From Xanthobacter autotrophicus (lineage in GTDB: Bacteria; Pseudomonadota; Alphaproteobacteria; Rhizobiales; Xanthobacteraceae), in the NCBI RefSeq assembly GCF_029991245.1, contig NZ_JAIVFO010000021.1:1-41180 (forward strand): 41,180 nt of DNA, written 5' to 3'. Numbering within the stretch: the first letter of the stretch is position 1; each line of letters opens with the position of its first letter. The notes under the pieces are model-generated. The model was not told where the DNA came from. It did no database searches and was given only the letters and a program-made list of their open reading frames with translations. The position numbers and the translations under genes are program-made. Shown here one piece after another: positions 25,732 to 34,643 of this stretch.

Positions 25732-26658
25732 TCAGGCGGCGGCGCGGGGGCGGCTCACTTCGGTGCCGACCACGCCCTGCGCCTCGGGGGCGATGGAGAA
25801 GTCGAAGTCGATGACCGCGAACGGCTTGTTCAGCCCGCGCGCATGGATCTCGGTGGCGTCCGACACCCGCCGCACCGCCGGGATCAGCCCCTCGCGGGTG
25901 CCGAAGGCGAAGTCCGTGTGCAGATACTGGTCACCCTCGATGTTGATCTGGGTGGTGAGCTTGCGATAGCCGGGCGCGGTGACGAAGAAATGCACATGCG
26001 CCGGGCGTTCCGCATGGCGGCCGAGGCCTTCCATCAGCAGGCGGCTCGCCGAGCCGGGCGGGCAGCCGTAGCCCGCGGGCATGATGGTGCGGAAGCTGTA
26101 GGTGCCGTCCGCCAGGGTCTCGATGCGGCGGCGCAGGTTGAAGGCCGGCTGGGTGGGATCGAAGTGGGAGTAATTGCCCATGGTGTTGGCGTGCCACACG
26201 TCCACGATGGCGCCTTCCACCGGCTTGCCGTCGATGCCGGTGACGCGGCCCTGCACGAACAGCACCTCGCCATCGTCCGAACCGTCGTCCAGCCGCGCGG
26301 TGCCCTTGGAGAGCGGCGCGCCGGCCACGTAGAGCGGGCCCTCGATGGTGCGCTGGGTGCCGCTGGCAAGGCCGGCGAGGCGCTCCGCCTCGTCGAGGCG
26401 CAGGTCGAGATAATGCTCCACCGCAATGCCGGGCACGATGAGGCCCAGTTCGTTGGACTGGCCGGCGGCGGTCACGTAGGCGACCCCCGCCCAGAACTCG
26501 TCCATGGAGATGTCAAGCTCGTCGATGGCCACCATCAGGTCGCGGGTGAGACGGCGCACGACCTCCTTGAGCCGCGCGTCGCCGCCGGCCACGTCGAGCC
26601 CCGCCGCGCGGTCGGCGAGCTGGTCGATGAGAGCCGGGCTCATGATGTTCTTGCTCAT
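25732..26658 (-). CDS. catA: Catechol 1,2-dioxygenase
   Basis: CatA opens catechol between the hydroxyl-bearing carbons (ortho cleavage) to give cis,cis-muconate, using non-haem Fe(III). The 308-aa protein starts at the ATG at 26658 behind a strong AGGAGG; the frame upstream is not real coding. Iron ligands are Y163 (GNYSHFDP), Y197 (AGYGCPP), H221 and H223 (PAHVHFF). The N-terminal helical dimerisation domain (about residues 1-100) is present. Length is normal for the proteobacterial enzyme. It is between catB and benA in the same direction, so one transcript probably makes the enzymes from benzoate to muconolactone. Confidence 0.96.
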   Translation of the reverse strand: MSKNIMSPALIDQLADRAAGLDVAGGDARLKEVVRRLTRDLMVAIDELDISMDEFWAGVAYVTAAGQSNELGLIVPGIAVEHYLDLRLDEAERLAGLASGTQRTIEGPLYVAGAPLSKGTARLDDGSDDGEVLFVQGRVTGIDGKPVEGAIVDVWHANTMGNYSHFDPTQPAFNLRRRIETLADGTYSFRTIMPAGYGCPPGSASRLLMEGLGRHAERPAHVHFFVTAPGYRKLTTQINIEGDQYLHTDFAFGTREGLIPAVRRVSDATEIHARGLNKPFAVIDFDFSIAPEAQGVVGTEVSRPRAAA

Positions 26659-26761
26659 TGGTTTCCTCCTGATTTTCTTCGGAATTGGGTCAGATCTGGC
26701 GGTCCCGCGTATGCGGGCCGGCGGGTGGGCAGGCAGGGGGTGTAGGGAGGCGGCCCATGGC

Positions 26762-27946
26762 TCAGCCCCCGGCCTTGGTGGAGGCGAGCACCAGGGTCCG
26801 GCGCGCCCCGTCGCGGCGGAAGCGGGCGATGCGCTCCTCGTCCAAAGTGATGCCGAGGCCCGGCCCCTTCGGCACCGCCAGCGAGAAATCGCTGTAGTCC
26901 AAAGGCTCGGTGAGGATCTCCTCGGTGATGAGGAGCGGGCCGAACAGTTCGGTGCCGAAGCCGAGGCGGGGGAAGGCGGAAAACAGGTGGGCGGCGGCGA
27001 TGCTGGACACCGCGCCCTCCAGCATGGTGCCACCATAAAGCTCGATGCCCGCCGCATCGGCGATGGCGCCCACGCCGGCGGCGGCGATGAGGCCGCCGGA
27101 CTGCTCGATCTTCACCGCGAACACATCGGCGGCGCGCATGCGGGCCAGCTCGAACGCGCTGGCGGGACCTTGCAGGATCTCGTCCGCCATCACCGGCACC
27201 AGCCCGCGGGCGGTGAGCCGGGCGAGGGCGGCGGCGGAAGCCACGGGCTGCTCCACCAGGTCGCAGCCGGCATCGGCGAGGGCTTTCAGGCCATAGGCCG
27301 CCTCGGCCTCGCTCCAGGCCATGTTCACGTCCACGCGCACGCTGGCCCGCTCGCCCAGCGCCGCCTTGATGGCGGCAACGTGATCCACGTCCGCGCGCAC
27401 CTCGTGGCGGCCGATCTTGAGCTTGAAGATGCGGTGGCGGCGGCGCGCCAGCATCTCCTCGGCCTCGGCGATGTCGCGGGCGGTGTCACCGGAGGCCAGC
27501 GTCCAGGCCACCGGCAGGCGATCACGCACCCGCCCGCCCAGAAGCTCGGAAAGGGGCAGGCCGCTGCGCTTGCCCTGGGCGTCGAACAGGGCGGTCTCCA
27601 CCGCGGACTTGGCAAAATTGTTGCCCTTCACCACCTTGCCGATGGTCGCCATGGTGGCCTGGATCCGGGTGGGATCGGCGGCGAGCAGGACCGGCGCCAT
27701 ATAGGCGTCGATCGTCAATTTCATACCTTCAGGGCTTTCCGGACCATAGGCCAGGCCGGCGATGGTGGTGCCCTCGCCCACCCCCACGATGCCGTCGGAC
27801 ATGTGGAGGCGGACCAGCATCAGGGTCTGCCCCTCCATGGTCGCCACCGACAGGCGATGGGGCCGGATCGTTGGCAGGTCGACGAGAAATGTCTCGACTT
27901 GCTCGATCGTCGGGGCTTGTCTGGACAGGGGGGCATGGATCGTCAT
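26762..27946 (-). CDS. catB: Muconate cycloisomerase
   Basis: CatB cyclises cis,cis-muconate to muconolactone. It belongs to the enolase superfamily and needs Mn2+ or Mg2+. In the 394-aa protein the catalytic lysines are in FKLKIG (K175, K177), the metal ligands are D206 (DVNMAW), E232 (VEQP) and D255 (ADE), and the opposing lysine is K279 (VKIEQSGG). The N-terminal specificity loop is PTIRPHRLSVATM. It is the first gene of the minus-strand unit, divergent from the LysR gene across only 72 bp. Chloromuconate cycloisomerase is an alternative reading, but no chlorocatechol genes are nearby. Confidence 0.94.
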   Translation of the reverse strand: MTIHAPLSRQAPTIEQVETFLVDLPTIRPHRLSVATMEGQTLMLVRLHMSDGIVGVGEGTTIAGLAYGPESPEGMKLTIDAYMAPVLLAADPTRIQATMATIGKVVKGNNFAKSAVETALFDAQGKRSGLPLSELLGGRVRDRLPVAWTLASGDTARDIAEAEEMLARRRHRIFKLKIGRHEVRADVDHVAAIKAALGERASVRVDVNMAWSEAEAAYGLKALADAGCDLVEQPVASAAALARLTARGLVPVMADEILQGPASAFELARMRAADVFAVKIEQSGGLIAAAGVGAIADAAGIELYGGTMLEGAVSSIAAAHLFSAFPRLGFGTELFGPLLITEEILTEPLDYSDFSLAVPKGPGLGITLDEERIARFRRDGARRTLVLASTKAGG

Positions 27947-27982
27947 GCCCTTTTTCTAAGGCGCGCGACGGCGCAGATCCAA

Positions 27983-28017
27983 AACCGAGTTGGTTCCTTA
28001 TTATACTTCGAGGGTAT
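27983..28017. promoter_or_regulatory. catB/LysR divergent control region
   Basis: ATAC-N7-GTAT at 28003-28017 is exactly the site used by BenM/CatM-type LysR regulators. TATAAT on the minus strand (28005-28000) would be the catB -10 box, with only a poor -35, as expected for an activated promoter. TATACT (28002-28007) could serve the LysR gene. AACC-N5-GGTT (27983-27995) is a second inverted repeat. The site ends 1 bp before the LysR ATG and overlaps its GAGGG ribosome site (28010-28014). Confidence 0.8.
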
Positions 28018-28018
28018 C

Positions 28019-28951
28019 ATGGACGTCCGCCAGCTCCGCTATTTCGTGGCCGTGGCGCAGGAGCGCAACTTCACCCGGGCGGCGGACCGCCTGCACATCG
28101 CCCAGCCGCCGCTGAGCCGGCAGATCCAGGGGCTGGAGGAGGAGCTGGGGGTGCAGCTGATCGACCGCTCGGAGCGGCCGCTGAAGCTCACCGAGGCGGG
28201 GCGCTTCTTCTACGAGCAGGCGCTCCAGATGATCGGCCGCATGGACCAGATCCGCCACACCACGCGCCAGCTCGGCCGCTCCGGCCGCAGCCTGTTCGTG
28301 GTGGGGTGCGTGGCCTCCACCCTCTATGGCGGCATGCCGGACCTCGCCCGCCGCATGCGGCGGCTGTGGCCGGACATGGAGATCGAGCTGAAGGAGATGA
28401 GTTCCACCCAGCAGGTGGCCGCCCTGAAGGAGGGGCGCATCGACCTTGGCTTCGGCCGCGTCCGCGTCACCGATCCGGCCATCGAGCGCATCGCCCTGCG
28501 CGAGGAGCGCCTGGTGCTGGCGCTGCCGCTGGATCATCCCAAGCTCGCGGAGAAGGGGCCTTTGCCCCTCTCCACACTGGAGGACGAGATGCTCGTCCTC
28601 TACCCCTCCGAGCCGCGGCCGAGCTTCGCCGACGAGGTGCTGGTCCTGCTCGGCGACCGCAATGTGCGCCCGCGCGCCATCCGCGAGGTGCGCGAGCTGC
28701 AGATGGCGCTGGGCCTGGTGGCGGCGGATGCCGGCGTCACCATCGTGCCCGCCGCCGCCCAGCGGCTGCGCAGCTACGACGTGGCCTATCGCCATTTCGA
28801 TGACCCCAAGCTGGTCTCGCCCATCATCATGAGCTATCGCGCCAATGACGCGTCGGGGCGCATCGAGGCCATCAAGCAGCTGATCCGCGAGATGTACGCC
28901 GACCGCCCCGACTGGCTCCAGCTGTCCGAGAACCGGCTGCTGCCGCCGTGA
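28019..28951 (+). CDS. LysR-family regulator, CatR/BenM-like
   Basis: This 310-aa LysR regulator starts MDVRQLRYFVAVAQERNFTRAADRLHIAQPPLSRQIQ, which is the form typical of CatR, CatM and BenM. The winged helix covers about residues 1-60, and the C-terminal part (about 90-300) is the periplasmic-binding-like effector domain. In known relatives cis,cis-muconate, sometimes with benzoate, is the inducer. Divergence from catB and the ATAC-N7-GTAT site make local activation of catB-catA-benABC and self-repression very likely. The ATG at 28019 has GAGGG upstream; the leader may be only a few bases long. Whether muconate, benzoate or both induce cannot be told. Confidence 0.88.
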   Translation: MDVRQLRYFVAVAQERNFTRAADRLHIAQPPLSRQIQGLEEELGVQLIDRSERPLKLTEAGRFFYEQALQMIGRMDQIRHTTRQLGRSGRSLFVVGCVASTLYGGMPDLARRMRRLWPDMEIELKEMSSTQQVAALKEGRIDLGFGRVRVTDPAIERIALREERLVLALPLDHPKLAEKGPLPLSTLEDEMLVLYPSEPRPSFADEVLVLLGDRNVRPRAIREVRELQMALGLVAADAGVTIVPAAAQRLRSYDVAYRHFDDPKLVSPIIMSYRANDASGRIEAIKQLIREMYADRPDWLQLSENRLLPP

Positions 28952-28966
28952 GCGGGCGCCGGCCCG

Positions 28967-29002
28967 TGATCCGGCCCATGATCCGGCCCATGATCCGGCC
29001 CA
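28967..29002. repeat. 12-bp tandem repeat, three units
   Basis: TGATCCGGCCCA occurs three times without change (28967-28978, 28979-28990, 28991-29002), just after the LysR stop. Partial units flank the array. Confidence 0.95.
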
Positions 29003-29107
29003 TGGCCCTCCGGCGCGGGCCGTACCTCCTCACCCGTTGACGAATGCCCGCCTCAGGGTCTTTTCTCCGCTCCCCTTCCTTTGCCCGTCCCCGGAGCATT
29101 GCCCCCC

Positions 29108-30163
29108 ATGCTCGATTATCGCCCCCTCGGGCGCACCGGCCTGTCCGTGTCGTCCATCTCGCTTGGCACCATGACCTTCGGCCAGCAGAACACCGAGGCC
29201 GAAGGCCATGCCCAGCTCGACCGCGCCCGCGACGTGGGCATCAACCTGATCGACACCGCGGAGATGTATTCCATCCCGCCCCGGCCGCAGACCCAGGGCT
29301 CCACGGAACGCATCATCGGCACCTGGCTGAAGGCCCGCGGCGGGCGCGACAAGGTCATCCTCGCCACCAAGGTGTCCGGCCGCACCGACAACAACTGGCT
29401 CCGCGAGAACGGCGCCAAGACCCGGCTCGACGCGAAGAACATCGCCTACGCCATCGACGGCTCGCTGAAGCGGCTTCAGACCGACTATGTGGACCTCTAC
29501 CAGTTGCACTGGCCGGATCGCGCCGTGCCCCTGTTCGGCCAGCCTTCGGCAGGTGGCCCGCCCACCAGCGGCGATGGCCCGGAAGTGCCTATCGAGGAGA
29601 CGCTGGGCGCGCTCGCCGACCTGGTGAGCGCCGGCAAGGTGCGCCATATCGGCCTGTCCAACGAGACCCCCTGGGGCGTCCACCGCTTTCTGCGTGCGTC
29701 CGAGACGGGCGGCGGGCCGCGCATCGCCTCGGTGCAGAACGCGTACAATCTCATCAACCGCGAGTACGAGGTCGGCCTCGCCGAATTCGCCGCGCGGGAG
29801 GATGTGGGCCTGCTCGCCTATTCGCCCCTGGCGCAGGGCTATCTCACCGGCAAGTATCTGGACGGCGCGCGCCCGGCCGGCGCCCGCTCCACCCTGTTCG
29901 ATCGCGGCCAGCGCTACCAGAAGCCCGGCGTGGACGCGGCCATCAAGGCCTATCTGGCGCTGGCGGCGGATCTGGGCCTGACGGCGGTGCAACTGGCGCA
30001 GGCGTGGGTGACGAGCCGGTCGTTCGTGACCTCCAACATCATCGGCGCCACCTCCATGGCGCAGCTGGAGGAAACCCTTGCCACCCTCGACGTGGTCATC
30101 ACCCCGGAGATCGAGGCCAGGGTGAACGCGGTGTTCCAGCTCCACGGCAGCCCCGCGCCCTGA
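29108..30163 (+). CDS. Aldo/keto reductase (Tas-like)
   Basis: This 351-aa NADPH-dependent oxidoreductase has the (beta/alpha)8 aldo/keto reductase fold. The catalytic tetrad is visible in order: D and Y in IDTAEMYS (about residue 49-53), K in LATKVSG (near 88), and H in QLHWPD. The cofactor region is NIIGATSMAQLEE near the C-terminus. The closest general resemblance is to the Tas group, including the insert between the catalytic His and VSAGKVRHIGLSNET. The start at 29108 is chosen because LDYRPLGRTGLSVS is the family N-terminus. It follows the LysR gene by 156 bp and has no obvious role in the catechol route; a link to aromatic aldehydes is speculation. Confidence 0.88.
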   Translation: MLDYRPLGRTGLSVSSISLGTMTFGQQNTEAEGHAQLDRARDVGINLIDTAEMYSIPPRPQTQGSTERIIGTWLKARGGRDKVILATKVSGRTDNNWLRENGAKTRLDAKNIAYAIDGSLKRLQTDYVDLYQLHWPDRAVPLFGQPSAGGPPTSGDGPEVPIEETLGALADLVSAGKVRHIGLSNETPWGVHRFLRASETGGGPRIASVQNAYNLINREYEVGLAEFAAREDVGLLAYSPLAQGYLTGKYLDGARPAGARSTLFDRGQRYQKPGVDAAIKAYLALAADLGLTAVQLAQAWVTSRSFVTSNIIGATSMAQLEETLATLDVVITPEIEARVNAVFQLHGSPAP

Positions 30164-30478
30164 TCGCGCGCCCTTGCCCCCGGGCGGCGACCGCGCCGCC
30201 GGGGGCTCCCGCGCCCACCTGCTTCGCGACGAAACGTCATGCGGTGCCCGCCATGGCCCATGAAGCCCGCGCCCCATCCACCGTGGCGGGTTGATCCAGA
30301 GGCGCCCCTCACCGGGAAAAGGGGCATCGCCTAGATGGCGCGGCAGCCCTCACCCGCTCCGCGATCATGGTAAAAGTGGAGCCTGGGACCGACGCCGCCG
30401 CGCAGCGCGAGGGGCGTGGGACGCTCCAGAGCACGCAAGCCACCGGCGGCGCGGGAGCACGATCGCAGGGAGAACGTC
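30164..30478. other. Intergenic stretch with a GC-rich hairpin
   Basis: This 315-bp gap holds a strong GC-rich inverted repeat at 30176-30206 (arms of 13-14 bases with a single bulge), 12 bp after the aldo/keto reductase stop, probably a terminator without T-run. I see no gene-like frame, tRNA or further repeat in the rest. Confidence 0.5.
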
Positions 30479-31222
30479 ATGGAAACCAGGATCAGCGAGA
30501 TCGCGGACGGCATCTTCCGGCTCTCCACCTATGTACCGGACATCGCGCCGCCCGCCGGCTTCACCTTCAACCAGTTCCTGGTGCTGGGCGACGAGCCGCT
30601 CATGTTCCATACCGGCCTGCGCAAGATGTTCGCGCTCAACCGCGACGCGCTCGCCCGCATCCTCCCGCCGGAACGCCTGCGCTGGTTCGCCTTCGGCCAT
30701 TTCGAGGCCGACGAGTGCGGGGCGATGAACGAATGGCTCGCCCTCGCCCCGCAGGCGACACCGGCACACGGCCAGACCGGGTGCATGGTCTCGCTCAACG
30801 ACTTCGCGGACAGGGCCCCGCGCGCCCTGAGCGATGGCGAGGTGATCGACCTCGGCGGTGGCAAGCGCGTCCGCTTCATCGATACGCCGCACACCCCGCA
30901 CGGCTGGGATGCGGGCGTTCTCTTCGAAGAATCGACGCGGACGCTCATGTGCGGCGACCTGTTCACCCAGCTGGGCGACGACCGCGCCCTTACCGACGGC
31001 GACGTGGTGGGGCCGGCGATCGCGGCGGAGGACATCTTCCGCTATTCCTCGCTCAACCCCGCCATGGGCGCAACCATCCGCAGCCTCGCCCCGCTCGCGC
31101 CGCGTACATTGGCGCTGATGCACGGTCCGAGCTTCTGCGGCGACGCCGCCGCCGCCCTGCACGCGCTCGCGGACGATTATGATCGCCGCGTTTCAGGCCG
31201 CGCGGCCCCGGCGGTGGAATAG
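30479..31222 (+). CDS. Single-domain diiron-type metallo-beta-lactamase-fold protein
   Basis: This 247-aa protein has the metallo-beta-lactamase fold with metal ligands of the flavodiiron/ODP pattern rather than the hydrolase HxHxDH. HFEADE gives H74, E76 and D78; HTPHGWD gives H138 or H141; CGDLF gives D160; and LMHGPSF gives H215. The flavodoxin domain that flavodiiron oxygen/NO reductases carry is missing. Relatives of this design bind O2 at a di-iron site or act as sensors. The ATG at 30479 has GGGAG upstream. It lies between the two catabolic units and is convergent with the IclR gene. An oxygen-related role beside a dioxygenase cluster is appealing but unproven. Confidence 0.8.
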   Translation: METRISEIADGIFRLSTYVPDIAPPAGFTFNQFLVLGDEPLMFHTGLRKMFALNRDALARILPPERLRWFAFGHFEADECGAMNEWLALAPQATPAHGQTGCMVSLNDFADRAPRALSDGEVIDLGGGKRVRFIDTPHTPHGWDAGVLFEESTRTLMCGDLFTQLGDDRALTDGDVVGPAIAAEDIFRYSSLNPAMGATIRSLAPLAPRTLALMHGPSFCGDAAAALHALADDYDRRVSGRAAPAVE

Positions 31223-31337
31223 GCACGGGCGAAGGGACTGAGAACCTGGCTGCGGGCCTCGCTCGAAACTCGCTACCGGACCTGGCGCGCACGCTCCAAG
31301 CCCCAATTCGCGCGGTGAATCACCCTTGACAGGGAGC

Positions 31338-31380
31338 CGGCTTTCTTCACGCGAACCGGCCTCGCCCGCCTGAAAGCACT
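31338..31380. repeat. Diverged copy of the dispersed intergenic repeat
   Basis: TTTCTTCACGCGAACCGG at 31342-31359 is identical to the reverse complement of the core of the element at 5803-5872, and the flank ending TGAAAGC keeps the shape of the other arm. It directly abuts the stop codon of the IclR gene, between convergent genes. Confidence 0.7.
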
Positions 31381-32157
31381 TTACTGCGGCACCGCGGCGG
31401 AGATGCGCTGGGCGGCGTCGAGCAGCACCGGCAGGAAGCGCGTCTTCATGGTCTCGAGGGAGGTGCGCCCCTCGTGGGTGCTGACATTGAGCGCCGCCAG
31501 CACCTCCGAGCGGCGGTTCTTCACCGGCGCCGCGATGGAGCGCAGGCCCATCTCCAGTTCCTGGTCCACCAGCGTCCAGCCCTGCCGGCGCGAGGTCTCG
31601 ATGGCGTCCTTCAGGGCCACCATGTTGGCCACCGTGCGCTCGGTGCGCCGTTCGATCTCCACCCGGTCGTAATAGGCGGCCAGCTCCGCCGGCGGCAGGC
31701 CGGCCAGCAGGGTGCGGCCCATGGAGCTGCAATAGGCCGGCAGGCGCGAGCCGATGGAAAGGCCGATGGTCATCACCCGCTCGGTGGGCACCCGCGCCAC
31801 ATAGACGATGTCGAGGCCATCCAGCACCGCCAGCGAGCAGGATTCCTGCAGCGCGTTCACCACGTCGCGCATGATGGGCTGGGCCACCTCCCACATGGGC
31901 AGGGAGGAGAGATAGGCAAAGCCGAGGTCCAGAACCTTGGGACGCAGGGCGAAATACTTGCCGTCGGTCTCGGCATATTCTTCCCGCACCAGGGTGAGCA
32001 GGAAGCGGCGCGCGGCGGCGCGGGTCATGCCGGTCTGCTGGGCCACCTCGGTCAGGGTCATGCGCGGCTTGTAGCGGCTGAAGGTGCGGATCACCTCCAG
32101 CCCGCGCACCAGGGACTGCACATAGTCCTTGTCCTCGCTCGCCTGCACCTTCGTCAT
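31381..32157 (-). CDS. IclR-family regulator, PcaR/PobR/PcaU type
   Basis: This 258-aa regulator has an N-terminal winged helix (DYVQSLVRGLEVIRTFSRYKPRMTLTEVAQQTGMTRAAARRFLLTL) and a C-terminal IclR effector domain (LPAYCSSMGRTLLAGLP, then NRRSEVLAALNVSTH). The SLVRGLEVIR start and the arginine-rich recognition helix are typical of the Pca/Pob subgroup, whose inducers are beta-ketoadipate or protocatechuate/4-hydroxybenzoate. I start it at the ATG at 32157 because GGGGGAGGG lies just upstream. It is divergent from pcaF, and matching 17-bp sites lie near both promoters. By analogy to PcaR, beta-ketoadipate is the likely inducer. Confidence 0.88.
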   Translation of the reverse strand: MTKVQASEDKDYVQSLVRGLEVIRTFSRYKPRMTLTEVAQQTGMTRAAARRFLLTLVREEYAETDGKYFALRPKVLDLGFAYLSSLPMWEVAQPIMRDVVNALQESCSLAVLDGLDIVYVARVPTERVMTIGLSIGSRLPAYCSSMGRTLLAGLPPAELAAYYDRVEIERRTERTVANMVALKDAIETSRRQGWTLVDQELEMGLRSIAAPVKNRRSEVLAALNVSTHEGRTSLETMKTRFLPVLLDAAQRISAAVPQ

Positions 32158-32217
32158 CCGCCCTCCCCCGATGCGGCGCGCCATTGCGCAGGTGCCGCCG
32201 GGACGCATGTAGCATTT

Positions 32218-32234
32218 GTTCGTATTACGCACAA
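32218..32234. promoter_or_regulatory. Pca-type IclR operator, iclR side
   Basis: GTTCGTATTACGCACAA differs by one base from the site at 32405-32421 and resembles the PcaR site of Pseudomonas (GTTCGATAATCGCAC, from memory). It lies about 60 bp upstream of the regulator's start and overlaps a weak promoter-like TTGTGC box on the minus strand, which suggests autoregulation. Confidence 0.75.
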
Positions 32235-32360
32235 GATTGGTATCTCTAGCGGGTGCGAAAAGGCCGCGATGGCGGGCGCGGGATTGAGTGCCGCCGCCTC
32301 CCATGGCGGGATAAAGCGCATTGTCTGAACGCTTCTGCGCACAGGTCGCACGAAATCCCC

Positions 32361-32421
32361 TTGACGCGCCCCACCGCTCGCTCGTATCAATTTTGCGAAC
32401 TTAAGTTCGTATAACGCACAA
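32361..32421 (+). promoter_or_regulatory. pcaF promoter and operator
   Basis: TTGACG (32361-32366) and TATCAA (32385-32390), 18 bp apart, form the likely promoter. The operator GTTCGTATAACGCACAA lies at 32405-32421, just downstream of the expected start. CGAACTTAAGTTCG (32396-32409) is a perfect palindrome overlapping it. The pcaF ATG follows 12 bp later. Confidence 0.75.
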
Positions 32422-32433
32422 AATGAGGAAACG

Positions 32434-33639
<1,206 letters not shown>

Positions 33640-33677
33640 CCCCCCGCCCCTCCCTCCTTCAAGAAGAGCGCACCGCC

Positions 33678-33953
33678 ATGCTGTTCCATGTCGAGATGAC
33701 CGTGAAGATCCCCCACGACTTCCCCGCCGAGAAGGCCGACGCCATCAAGGCGGCGGAAAAGTCCTATGCCCAGGACCTGCAGCGGCAGGGCAAGTGGGTG
33801 CATCTGTGGCGCGTGGCCGGGCGCTATTCCAACGTCTCCATCTTCGACGTGGAGAGCGTGGACGAGCTGCACACCCTGCTCTCCTCCCTGCCGCTCTTCC
33901 CCTTCATGGACATCAAAGTGACGGCGCTGGCGCGCCACCCGTCGGCGATCTGA
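33678..33953 (+). CDS. catC: Muconolactone delta-isomerase
   Basis: CatC converts muconolactone to 3-oxoadipate enol-lactone, joining the catechol branch to the common end of the pathway. The 91-aa protein is the normal size and has the family blocks MLFHVEMTVKIPHDFP, the QGKWVHLWRVAGRYSN strand and NVSIFDVESVDELHTLLSSLPLFP. Known CatC forms large oligomeric rings. It sits between pcaF (38 bp) and pcaI (12 bp), not with catA and catB, so it answers to the downstream regulator rather than the LysR protein. Confidence 0.95.
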   Translation: MLFHVEMTVKIPHDFPAEKADAIKAAEKSYAQDLQRQGKWVHLWRVAGRYSNVSIFDVESVDELHTLLSSLPLFPFMDIKVTALARHPSAI

Positions 33954-33965
33954 AGGAGCGCGCCC

Positions 33966-34643
33966 ATGATCGACAAGACCAGGCCCGACACGCAAAGCTG
34001 CGTCGCCGACATCCCCGACGGGGCGACCCTGCTGGTGGGCGGCTTCGGCGGCGCCGGCATGCCCCACGAGCTGATCGAGGCGGTGATCGCCCGCGCGCCG
34101 AAGGACCTCACCATCATCTCCAACAATGCCGGCAACGGCACCACCGGGCTGGCCGCCCTGCTGGCGGCGGGGCTGGTGAAGAAGGTGGTGTGCTCCTTCC
34201 CGCGCCAGGCGGATTCTCAAGTGTTCGACCAGCTCTATCGCGAGGGCAAGCTGGAGCTGGAACTGGTGCCCCAGGGCAACCTGGTGGAGCGCATCCGCGC
34301 CGGCGGCGCCGGCATCGGCGCCTTCTTCACCCCCACCGGCTACGGCACCCCCATCGCGAACGGCAAGGAGACGCGGCAGATCGACGGGCGCAACTATGTG
34401 CTGGAATATCCGCTGAAGGCCGACTTCGCCCTCATCAAGGCCCACCGCGGCGACCGCTGGGGCAACCTCACCTACCGCAAGACGGCGCGCAATTTCGGGC
34501 CGGTCATGGCCACCGCGGCCACCATCACCGTGGCGCAGGTGGAGGACATCGTCCCCCTCGGCGCGCTCGATCCGGAAGACATCGTCACCCCCGGCGTGTT
34601 CGTGGACCGCCTGGTGGCCATCGGCACGGGAGCCGCCCAATGA
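33966..34643 (+). CDS. pcaI: 3-oxoadipate CoA-transferase subunit A
   Basis: PcaI and PcaJ move CoA from succinyl-CoA to 3-oxoadipate. The 225-aa alpha subunit has the CoA-transferase I signature VGGFGGAGMPHELIEA near residue 24, SNNAGNGTTGLAALL, and GIGAFFTPTGYGTPIA. Length and motifs fit PcaI/CatI. The stop overlaps the pcaJ start (ATGA), so translation of the two subunits is coupled. GGAG lies upstream of its ATG. It could equally be named catI, since only a catechol branch is present here. Confidence 0.94.
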   Translation: MIDKTRPDTQSCVADIPDGATLLVGGFGGAGMPHELIEAVIARAPKDLTIISNNAGNGTTGLAALLAAGLVKKVVCSFPRQADSQVFDQLYREGKLELELVPQGNLVERIRAGGAGIGAFFTPTGYGTPIANGKETRQIDGRNYVLEYPLKADFALIKAHRGDRWGNLTYRKTARNFGPVMATAATITVAQVEDIVPLGALDPEDIVTPGVFVDRLVAIGTGAAQ

